Origin: an uncultured Bacteroidales bacterium
Lineage (GTDB): Bacteria; Bacteroidota; Bacteroidia; Bacteroidales; P3
Assembly (NCBI GenBank): GCA_937915785.1
Contig: CALGGY010000173.1
Span: 1-20,521 of the forward strand
Direction: 5' to 3'
Length of the DNA: 20,521 nt
The notes under the pieces are model-generated. The model was not told the origin of the DNA. It made no database searches and saw only the letters and a list, made by a program, of their open reading frames with translations. A program made the translations under genes and the position numbers. Shown piece after piece: positions 14,981 to 20,521 of this stretch; within the stretch, counting starts at the first letter, position 1, and the number at the start of each line of letters is the position of its first letter.

Positions 14981-16609
14981 CTACCTCTTCAAAAACACTA
15001 TCTCGCCGCGGCAGCCGGCGGTGTCGGCGCCCACTTTCTTGGTGGCCAAGTTGCGGCTGTTCTGCATCAGGCATATATCGTTGCCGCAATCGGCTTTTAC
15101 CACTATGGTGAACCGTCCGTTGCGTGGGTTTATGGGGAATTCGGTGCGTTTTTTGGTGGCGTGGTCCACCACAGATATTTTGTCGCCTATGGCGTTGCCG
15201 TTTTTGTCGATGGCGCTGCCTTTGAGCACCAGCATGCGTCGTGGACGCGCCTGCGGGTACAGCTCGAACTCGAAAATGTCCATGCCGCCTTTGCCCGGGT
15301 AGCGGTTTGAGGAGAAATAGGCTTTTGTTCCGTCGGCGGTGATGCCGAAGCCCACTTCGTCGGCGTTGGTGTTTATGGGGTAGCCGAGGTTTTTGGCAGT
15401 GGCGGCGCCGTTGCCGTCCAAGCGCACCACAAACACGTCGTATCCGCCAATGCACATCTGTCCGTTGGAGGAGAAGAACAGCGTTTCGCCGTCGGCACAG
15501 ATAAATGGAAACCGTTCGTTGCCGGGGGTGTTCACCGTTGGGCCGAGGTTGTACGGCTGTCCCCAGCTGCCGTCGGGCTGGCGTTCGGAGCACCATATAT
15601 CATCGCCGCCGTAGCCCCCTTTGCGGTTGCTGGCAAAGTAAAGGCGTGAGCCGTCGGGGGTTATGGAGGGCTGGCTTTCGCTGCTGTTGGCACCGTTTAT
15701 GGCCGGGCCGGCGTTTTCGGCGGGCTGCCAGCGTCCGCCTTTGAACTCGGTGTAGTATATGTCGCTGTTGTTGTAGCCGTTGGCCTCTTTTTTTATTATG
15801 GAATAGAAAAGCAGGTGGTTGTCGGCGGTTAGTGTTACTCCGCCCTCGGTTCTGGTGCGGTTGAAGGGAGTGCCCATCACCTTGCCTTCGGAGTAGTTGC
15901 CGTATGGCAGCAGCCGGCATTGGAACAGCCGCAGCGTTTTTTCCTGCGTCTCGGGCACGTAGCCGAGGCTTTCGGTCTTGTATTTGGGTATGAAACGGTA
16001 GAGCCAGAACTGCGAGCCGTCCACGGTGCGGTATGGCAGCAGGTCGTTGTGGGGTGTGCTGATGTTGGTCATCGATTTGGGTTCGAAGGGCACAGGGTTG
16101 GCCGACATCTGGTGCAGGAACACCGACCACCGGCGGTACACTTCGGCGTTGTCGCGATACTCGGCGTAGATGCCTTGCGGGTCGTTGGCGGCAAGCTCGA
16201 AAAAACGGTTCAGGTTGTCGGTGGCAAGGCCGAAGTCCTCGTTGGTGTAGTTTATCATGCCGATGAAAAAATGCGCGCGGGCGTCGGGGTAGTCGGGGCA
16301 GATGGCGTTCAGTTTTTTGAACATTGCCGACACTTTCATCAGGTTTTCGCGCTTGGCGTAGATAAGTCCCATAAGGAAATATGGATGGGGCGATTGCGGT
16401 GCCTCTTTCATCACCTGTCGGGCGATGCGTATGCTTTGTGTAAGTCGGTTGGCAGTGTACAGCTCGAAAGCTTGGCGCAGGTCGGCGGTTTGGCTGGCGG
16501 TGAGGGTGGTTCCGCACTGGCAATGCAGCAGGTAGTCGATGTTGTTTTGCGATTGTAAAACGGCTACCGATAGCAAAAACGTCAGTGTCAGAAGCGCTTT
16601 GCGTATCAT
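14981..16609 (-). CDS. Secreted TPR / PD40 beta-propeller envelope protein without OmpA domain
   Basis: A signal peptide MIRKALLTLTFLLSVAVLQS starts the protein, so it is exported. Next come TPR-like helices (about residues 40-170, e.g. HPYFLMGLIYAKRENLMK), then PD40-type propeller strands: ESQPSITPDGSRLYFASNRK, DDIWCSERQPDGSWGQPYN, FPFICADGETLFFSSNG and TADGTKAYFSSNRYPGKGG. A short carboxypeptidase-regulatory-like segment (LKGSAIDKNGNAIGDKISV) ends it. Relatives such as PorE of Porphyromonas usually continue into an OmpA-like peptidoglycan-binding domain; here the gene stops first at 542 residues, in the 32-bp repeat. The start at 16609 overlaps the sufD stop (ATGA) and precedes the signal peptide; an in-frame extension to 16879 lacks sense. 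Likely periplasmic or outer-membrane associated. Confidence 0.85.
   Translation of the reverse strand: MIRKALLTLTFLLSVAVLQSQNNIDYLLHCQCGTTLTASQTADLRQAFELYTANRLTQSIRIARQVMKEAPQSPHPYFLMGLIYAKRENLMKVSAMFKKLNAICPDYPDARAHFFIGMINYTNEDFGLATDNLNRFFELAANDPQGIYAEYRDNAEVYRRWSVFLHQMSANPVPFEPKSMTNISTPHNDLLPYRTVDGSQFWLYRFIPKYKTESLGYVPETQEKTLRLFQCRLLPYGNYSEGKVMGTPFNRTRTEGGVTLTADNHLLFYSIIKKEANGYNNSDIYYTEFKGGRWQPAENAGPAINGANSSESQPSITPDGSRLYFASNRKGGYGGDDIWCSERQPDGSWGQPYNLGPTVNTPGNERFPFICADGETLFFSSNGQMCIGGYDVFVVRLDGNGAATAKNLGYPINTNADEVGFGITADGTKAYFSSNRYPGKGGMDIFEFELYPQARPRRMLVLKGSAIDKNGNAIGDKISVVDHATKKRTEFPINPRNGRFTIVVKADCGNDICLMQNSRNLATKKVGADTAGCRGEIVFLKR
14984..15015 (+). repeat. 32-bp perfect direct repeat, right copy (3' end of the PD40 gene)
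   Basis: Second copy of the repeat at 14149-14180, 835 bases away and in the same orientation. It begins one base after the PD40 stop codon on the plus strand and covers the last codons of the gene. Confidence 0.9.
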
Positions 16610-17961
16610 AGCGCCGAGGTGTCGATGGAGAAATGGCAAGCGTCGTTGGTGGGGCAGCTCATCATGCAGTTGTCGCACGACGAGAGTTCGCCTTGCAGGC
16701 GCAGCCTTACCATTTCGCGCAGCTGTTGCTGAAGTGGGGCAATGGCTATGTCCTTGAGCACCTCGTCGCAGAAAGCATACATCAGCAGGGTGCGCGCGGT
16801 ATGCGGACGTATGCCACGCTGCATCATATAGAATAGTGCCTGCTCGTCGAGCTGGCCTATGCTGGAGCCGTGCGAGCATTTCACGTCGTCGTTGTATATC
16901 TCGAGGAAGGGCTTGGAGCTGATGGTGGCCTTGTCGGTGAGCAGTATGTTTTTGTTCGATTGTACGGCGTTGGTTTTCGAGGCTCCGTCGCGCACCAGCA
17001 CATGACCGTGGAAACTGCCGCGGGCGTTGTCGTCCATTATGCCTTTGAAAAGCTCGTAGCTGTTGCAGTTTGGCTGGCTGTGCTCCACATACACGTAGTT
17101 GTCTATGCGCTGTTCCTTGTCCATAAGGTAGAGCCCTTGCACTTGCACGTCGCAGTGTTGGCCGGCCATGCGCACCTCGTTGTGGTTGCGTATGTTGCCT
17201 CCGTTGAGCGAAACGCTGTTGGAGAGCAGCGAGGCGTTTTGCCGCATCAGCACAAAGGTTTGGTTCATCAGTCCCGAGTTGTCGTTGAGGTTCTGCATCT
17301 TATAGTGGTCGAGGTGTGCGTATTGGTCGATGACAATTTCGGTAACGTTGTTGGAGAAAGAGCGGTTGTGGTTGTGCGAGTCGTCGCAGTGTATGAGCGT
17401 GAGGCGGCTGTTTTGGCCCACATACACAAGGTTGCGGGTTTGCAGGCAGATAGCTTTTTCGTGGTCGGCCACGGAGAGTATCTGCAAGGGTTTTTCGATG
17501 GTTACTCCGTCGGGTATGTAAATGAACACCCCGTCGGTGAAAGCGGCGGTGTTGGCCGCCAGAAAACTGTTGTTTTCGGGGGTGGTTTGTGCAAACACCG
17601 TGGCCACAAGGTCGGGGTGCTGCTGCAGGGCGGTGCGCAGGCCGCCCACAATGGCGCCTCCGGCAAGGGTTTGCAGGGGCTGGCCTTGGAAATGGCCGTT
17701 GCAGAGGGTCAGCTGCAGGGTGTCCAGATTGGGTATGTTACAGCTGAAGGGGGTGGGGATGGGGCAGAAGCTGTTGTCGGGAACGGTGAGTTCGTCGTTG
17801 AGGAAATCGGAGAAATCCACGTTGCGCCACACCTCGTTTTTGCGGAAAGCGAAACGGTTTTCGGCAAGGAAACGTGCGGCTTTCTGCTGATCGGGGGCAA
17901 TAGTGGAGCCGTTGCCGGTAGCTTTGGCAGCTTGTTTCAAAAGTAGTTCGGAGGTGGTCAT
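16606..17961 (-). CDS. sufD: Fe-S cluster assembly protein SufD
   Basis: Scaffold subunit of the SufBCD complex, which builds iron-sulfur clusters in the cytoplasm. The beta-helix core and family motifs are visible: NEVWRNVDFSDF near the N-terminus, the repeated strand region around FVLMRQNASLLSNSVSLNGG, and the C-terminal GSSIGQLDEQALFYMMQRGI with HTARTLLMYAFCDEVL. At 451 residues it is normal. It follows sufC by 6 bases and overlaps the next gene by ATGA, so the three genes are one operon. Confidence 0.95.
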   Translation of the reverse strand: MTTSELLLKQAAKATGNGSTIAPDQQKAARFLAENRFAFRKNEVWRNVDFSDFLNDELTVPDNSFCPIPTPFSCNIPNLDTLQLTLCNGHFQGQPLQTLAGGAIVGGLRTALQQHPDLVATVFAQTTPENNSFLAANTAAFTDGVFIYIPDGVTIEKPLQILSVADHEKAICLQTRNLVYVGQNSRLTLIHCDDSHNHNRSFSNNVTEIVIDQYAHLDHYKMQNLNDNSGLMNQTFVLMRQNASLLSNSVSLNGGNIRNHNEVRMAGQHCDVQVQGLYLMDKEQRIDNYVYVEHSQPNCNSYELFKGIMDDNARGSFHGHVLVRDGASKTNAVQSNKNILLTDKATISSKPFLEIYNDDVKCSHGSSIGQLDEQALFYMMQRGIRPHTARTLLMYAFCDEVLKDIAIAPLQQQLREMVRLRLQGELSSCDNCMMSCPTNDACHFSIDTSAL

Positions 17962-17967
17962 GGCTGG

Positions 17968-18735
17968 TTATCTGGATTGGTTTTCAAGTTCTTCTTTAAT
18001 CCACGCGTAGCCTTTCTTTTCCAGCTCGAGGGCAAGGTTTTTGTCGCCGGTTTTCACTATGCGTCCTTCGTAGAGTATGTGCACAAAGTCGGGCACTATG
18101 TAGTCGAGCAGTCGCTGGTAGTGTGTGATGACGATGGTGGCGTTGTCGGGGCGGCGCAGTTTGTTAACGCCGTTGGCCACAATGCGCAGTGCGTCGATGT
18201 CGAGGCCAGAGTCCGTTTCGTCGAGGATTGCCATTTTTGGGTCGAGCATTGCCATCTGGAATATCTCGTTTTTCTTTTTCTCGCCGCCTGAAAAGCCTTC
18301 GTTCACCGAACGGCTGGCAAGGTTGGAGGTGAGTTCCACTATCTGTTTCTTTTCCTCCATCAGTTTCAGGAACTCGCTGCCCGACAGGGGGTCGAGGCCG
18401 CGGTATTTGCGCTGTTCGTTTACGGCGGTGCGCATGAATGTGCTTATGCTCACGCCCGGAATCTCCACGGGGTACTGGAATCCGAGGAAAAGGCCTTCGG
18501 CGGCGCGCTCCTCAACGGGCATGTCGAGAACGTTGCGCCCTTTGAAAATCACTTCGCCTTGGGTTACGGTGAATTTGCTGTTGCCCACAATAACGGCGGC
18601 GAGGGTGCTTTTGCCGTTGCCGTTGGGACCCATTATGGAGTGCACTTCACCCTCGTTCACTTCGAGGTTCACACCTTTCAGTATTTCTTTGTCGCCAATG
18701 CTGGCGTGCAGGTTGCGTATGGAGAGTAATGACAT
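17968..18735 (-). CDS. sufC: Fe-S cluster assembly ATPase SufC
   Basis: ABC-type ATPase that drives the SufBCD scaffold. Walker A is GPNGNGKST (about residues 36-44); the signature motif is FSGGEKKKNEIFQM (near 148-161), followed by Walker B MAILDETDSGLD and the switch histidine in VITHYQRLLDYI. 255 residues, normal. It heads the operon sufC-sufD-PD40 gene. No sufB precedes it: upstream are a likely promoter and then a divergent small gene, so sufB must lie elsewhere or be missing. Confidence 0.96.
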   Translation of the reverse strand: MSLLSIRNLHASIGDKEILKGVNLEVNEGEVHSIMGPNGNGKSTLAAVIVGNSKFTVTQGEVIFKGRNVLDMPVEERAAEGLFLGFQYPVEIPGVSISTFMRTAVNEQRKYRGLDPLSGSEFLKLMEEKKQIVELTSNLASRSVNEGFSGGEKKKNEIFQMAMLDPKMAILDETDSGLDIDALRIVANGVNKLRRPDNATIVITHYQRLLDYIVPDFVHILYEGRIVKTGDKNLALELEKKGYAWIKEELENQSR

Positions 18736-19120
18736 CGTTTACGTGTGTTTTGTTGTGTAACTTGTTTGCAATAAATTACTTGCGGCAGGCATTGGCCTAT
18801 CGTACATTGTTGCAAATATACGATTTTTTCATTAAATAATGTAGTGGCGAGGCGAAAACCTTTTTTTCCGGTGGCGTGGAAATAGTGGAGACGTTTGCTG
18901 TGAGTTGGGCTTTTCAATGGCGCAACTCGGCGTGTTGGCTTTTTTATTGCTTTTGTTTATCACAAGGCTGTGTAGCAATGCGAGTTGGGTGTTTTTCGGG
19001 CTGAATTGGATTGATATGCAATATTCATTGGGTGATGCCGTTATTATGTAAAAGTTATAGATATGTTTACCATGCATAAATGCCTTTTTAGATTGGTTTT
19101 GTGGATTGTGTGTGGCTTTG
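18736..19120. other. Intergenic region upstream of sufC
   Basis: 385 bases without a convincing gene. It holds the sufC -7 element, a 7-bp inverted repeat CAACTCG/CGAGTTG (18923-18929 with 18981-18987), and two GAGTTGGG copies (18902, 18982). Open frames on either strand give low-complexity, unlike-protein translations. Nothing else seen. Confidence 0.5.
18813..18820 (-). promoter_or_regulatory. -7 element of the sufCD operon
   Basis: Minus-strand TATATTTG fits TAnnTTTG, 77 bases before the sufC start. No clear TTTG at the -33 distance. Predicted leader about 70 bases. Confidence 0.5.
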
Positions 19121-19333
19121 ATGATAGAGGTTTCGCTTTCGTACGGCGCCATAAACGTGCTTCTTTTCTGCATGTTGGAGCCCTTGCTGATACTGATGTT
19201 TGCCGCATCCGCCATTTTGTACATGAAAGGCAAGAGCAACGCCGCAAGAAAAGTGTTCATCGCAGCCGTAGCTATATCAGGCCTGTCGTTGTTGTTCTTT
19301 ATTCTGTGTCTGTTTCTTGCTCTGATTTTTTGA
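19121..19333 (+). CDS. Small membrane protein of unknown function
   Basis: A 70-residue frame with two hydrophobic segments: residues about 10-28 (AINVLLFCMLEPLLILMFAA) and about 47-70 (FIAAVAISGLSLLFFILCLF), joined by a basic loop YMKGKSNAARKV. The basic loop between two hydrophobic segments suggests both termini outside the cytoplasm and the loop inside. No homologue recognised. ATG 19121 is chosen over an upstream TTG at 19106. It precedes the MreB-like gene by 53 bases on the same strand, so the two may be cotranscribed. Confidence 0.5.
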   Translation: MIEVSLSYGAINVLLFCMLEPLLILMFAASAILYMKGKSNAARKVFIAAVAISGLSLLFFILCLFLALIF

Positions 19334-19386
19334 TTTGAAAAGGTCCACTATAGATGTGCCGATTGTTGTTATAATTATAGTTGAAT

Positions 19387-19842
19387 ATGTTCGGTTTTTT
19401 GCGCCAGCACCGTTGGAGTATTGATTTGGGATCCACACAAATACGTATTTGTAAGGATGGGAAAATTGTTCTTGAGGAGCCGGCAGTTGTCGCTGTAGAT
19501 GTACGTAATGGTAGGGTCTTGGCCGCAGGAAATGAATGTTTAGTTTACTTTGGCAGACTGATTGATTACATACAAAATGTTCGTCCAATAAAGAATGGAC
19601 AAGTGGTTGATTATGGTTTGTTTGAGCAGATGATGATTTTTTTTAGGAAGGAGCGTTTGAAAAAGCACAGACCAATCCGTTGGGCACTGGTAGCGGTTTC
19701 AGACCAGACAATGGAAAACAGTGATGAGCTGCGGGCTTTGGAGGAGAGCCTGAAAATGTCTTTTGCCCACGAGGTGCATTTCATCGGCACATCGGCGGCA
19801 CTGGCCATAGAGATGGGACTTGTGGACAAATCCAAATCCTGA
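19387..19842 (+). CDS. Short MreB-like (actin-fold) protein, half length
   Basis: The 151 residues align by motif with the first half of MreB, the bacterial actin of rod-shape control. The phosphate-1 loop reads SIDLGSTQIRICKDGKIVLE, then EPAVVAVD and LAAGNECL; next RPIKNGQVVDYGLFEQMM corresponds to the MreB RPMKDGVIADF segment, and WALVAVSDQTMENSDELRAL with HFIGTSAALAIEMGLV matches the end of the first domain. The phosphate-2 and adenosine motifs of the second half are absent; the stop TGA at 19840 is followed by no recognisable continuation in any frame. Full MreB is about 340 residues, so this is either a truncated copy or a specialised half-actin. The start ATG 19387 is preferred to TTG 19381. 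Confidence 0.7.
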   Translation: MFGFLRQHRWSIDLGSTQIRICKDGKIVLEEPAVVAVDVRNGRVLAAGNECLVYFGRLIDYIQNVRPIKNGQVVDYGLFEQMMIFFRKERLKKHRPIRWALVAVSDQTMENSDELRALEESLKMSFAHEVHFIGTSAALAIEMGLVDKSKS

Positions 19843-19910
19843 CACCTCCGTGCAAAATGCGGACAGACGCCCCTGATGTCAGGCTGTGTAAAATATTTTC
19901 GGCAAAAGGT

Positions 19911-19941
19911 TTTGTGGTGCCGATAAAAAATCGTATCTTTG
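19911..19941 (+). promoter_or_regulatory. Bacteroidetes-type promoter of nifJ
   Basis: TTTG (19911-19914), 19-base spacer, TATCTTTG (19934-19941): exact fit. Start of transcription near 19948 and a leader of about 54 bases. A 7-bp inverted repeat CCTGACA/TGTCAGG (19838-19844 with 19877-19883) just upstream has no T-run. Confidence 0.8.
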
Positions 19942-20001
19942 TCGGTTCAAAAGAAACAAAAAGCAAAGTAATAATACTTTAAAACACAAATATTTAGTAA
20001 T

Positions 20002-20521
20002 ATGGCAGAAAAAAAATTCATGACATGCGACGGTAACTGCGCTGCTGCGCACGTGGCCTACATGTTTAGCGAAGTGGCCGCCATCTATCCTATCACCCCT
20101 TCGTCGCCGATGGCCGAATACATCGACGAGTGGAGTGCAGGCGGCAGAAAAAACATTTTCGGTGAAACCGTGAAAGTGGTTGAGATGCAGAGCGAAGCCG
20201 GTGCCGCCGGTGCCGTTCACGGCTCGTTGCAGGCCGGTGCCCTCACCACCACCTACACCGCATCGCAGGGACTCCTGCTGATGATACCCAACATGTACAA
20301 GATCGCCGGCGAGCTGCTGCCCGGCGTGTTCCACGTTAGTGCCCGCGCTTTGGCAGCCCAAGCTCTGTCCATCTTCGGCGACCACGCCGACGTGATGAGC
20401 GCCCGTCAGACCGGTTTCGCCTTGCTGGCCACCGGCTCCGTGCAGGAAATTATGGACCTCGCCCCTGTGGCTCACCTTGCCGCCATCGAAGGCCGCGTGC
20501 CTTTCCTGCACTTCTTCGACG
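20002..20521 (+). CDS. nifJ: Pyruvate:ferredoxin (flavodoxin) oxidoreductase, 5' end only
   Basis: The first 173 codons of the single-chain PFOR that oxidises pyruvate with CoA to acetyl-CoA and CO2, reducing ferredoxin; a central enzyme of anaerobic energy metabolism. The N-terminal domain I is unmistakable: MAEKKFMTCDGNCAAAHVAY, then YPITPSSPMAEYIDEW, the VEMQSEAGAAGAVHGSLQAG segment, TYTASQGLLLMIPNMYKIAG and SARALAAQALSIFGDHADVM. The gene runs off the window edge; full length is about 1180 residues, so the ferredoxin and thiamine-diphosphate domains are not seen. It is GC-rich with a strong codon bias, as expected for a highly expressed gene, and has a canonical promoter. Confidence 0.97.
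   Translation, partial: MAEKKFMTCDGNCAAAHVAYMFSEVAAIYPITPSSPMAEYIDEWSAGGRKNIFGETVKVVEMQSEAGAAGAVHGSLQAGALTTTYTASQGLLLMIPNMYKIAGELLPGVFHVSARALAAQALSIFGDHADVMSARQTGFALLATGSVQEIMDLAPVAHLAAIEGRVPFLHFFD

Noticed and set aside
16610..16879. In-frame 90-residue extension of the PD40 protein
   Set aside because: It lies over the end of sufD, has an Arg/His/Ala-rich translation, and would bury a clear signal peptide that begins at 16609.
16870..17946. Long open frame antisense to sufD
   Set aside because: A valine/glycine-rich shadow of sufD without promoter or motif.
18832..19260. Minus-strand open frame of 142 codons upstream of sufC
   Set aside because: It overlaps the likely sufC promoter region and the small membrane gene, and the translation shows no domain.
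19838..19883. Inverted repeat CCTGACA/TGTCAGG as a terminator after the MreB-like gene
   Set aside because: The loop is 32 bases and no T-run follows, so evidence is too weak.

Overview
The window looks like a chromosomal segment from a member of the Bacteroidota, most likely order Bacteroidales. The evidence is in the sequence. Several genes have the phylum-specific promoter (TTTG, a spacer of about 19-20 bases, then TAnnTTTG). There is a 48-residue L34 gene, a SecG with a Gln/Ala-rich tail, and a TPR/PD40 envelope protein of the PorE-like kind. No species can be named from the sequence alone. Housekeeping genes (gyrB, rlmD, sufCD, nifJ) are GC-rich; the defence-type genes between them are visibly more AT-rich.

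Layout. (1) 1-4660, plus strand: a type I restriction-modification locus. It has a 5'-truncated hsdM, a two-TRD hsdS overlapping it, a wrecked membrane/receiver/histidine-kinase-like gene, and a rhuM-family gene. No hsdR is visible. (2) 4899-6993: gyrB with a canonical promoter and a hairpin terminator. (3) 7011-9593, minus strand: a TPR-like hypothetical gene, secG, a stem-loop terminator, then a RecD/Dda-like helicase. (4) 9718-11467, plus strand: rpmH with its terminator, then the 23S rRNA methyltransferase rlmD. (5) 11468-14133: a heptamer repeat tract, then a strong promoter driving a structured RNA of about 245 nt (6S-like candidate), followed 17 bases after its terminator hairpin by an EcoRI-family adenine methyltransferase gene overlapping a DUF262-HNH gene. 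(6) 14149-15015: a module bounded by a perfect 32-bp direct repeat that copies the 3' end of the neighbouring envelope gene. It holds an intact minimal nucleotidyltransferase (MNT) and a dead HEPN toxin gene. (7) 14981-18820, minus strand: sufC, sufD and a TPR/PD40 lipoprotein-like or periplasmic gene in one coupled operon, without sufB. (8) 19121-20521, plus strand: a 70-residue membrane protein, an MreB-like protein only half the normal length, and the 5' end of nifJ behind a canonical promoter.

How the parts fit. The housekeeping blocks are ordinary. The interesting parts are the two defence regions. The rlmD-to-envelope-gene interval looks like an insertion hot spot: one boundary is a structured RNA with a terminator, the other is a duplicated protein-coding 3' end, and the cargo is a methyltransferase/DUF262-HNH pair plus a decayed toxin-antitoxin pair. 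The best candidates for follow-up are the methyltransferase/DUF262-HNH pair, the RNA with two mutually exclusive folds, and the 32-bp repeat. All functions are inferred from reading motifs; no database search was possible.
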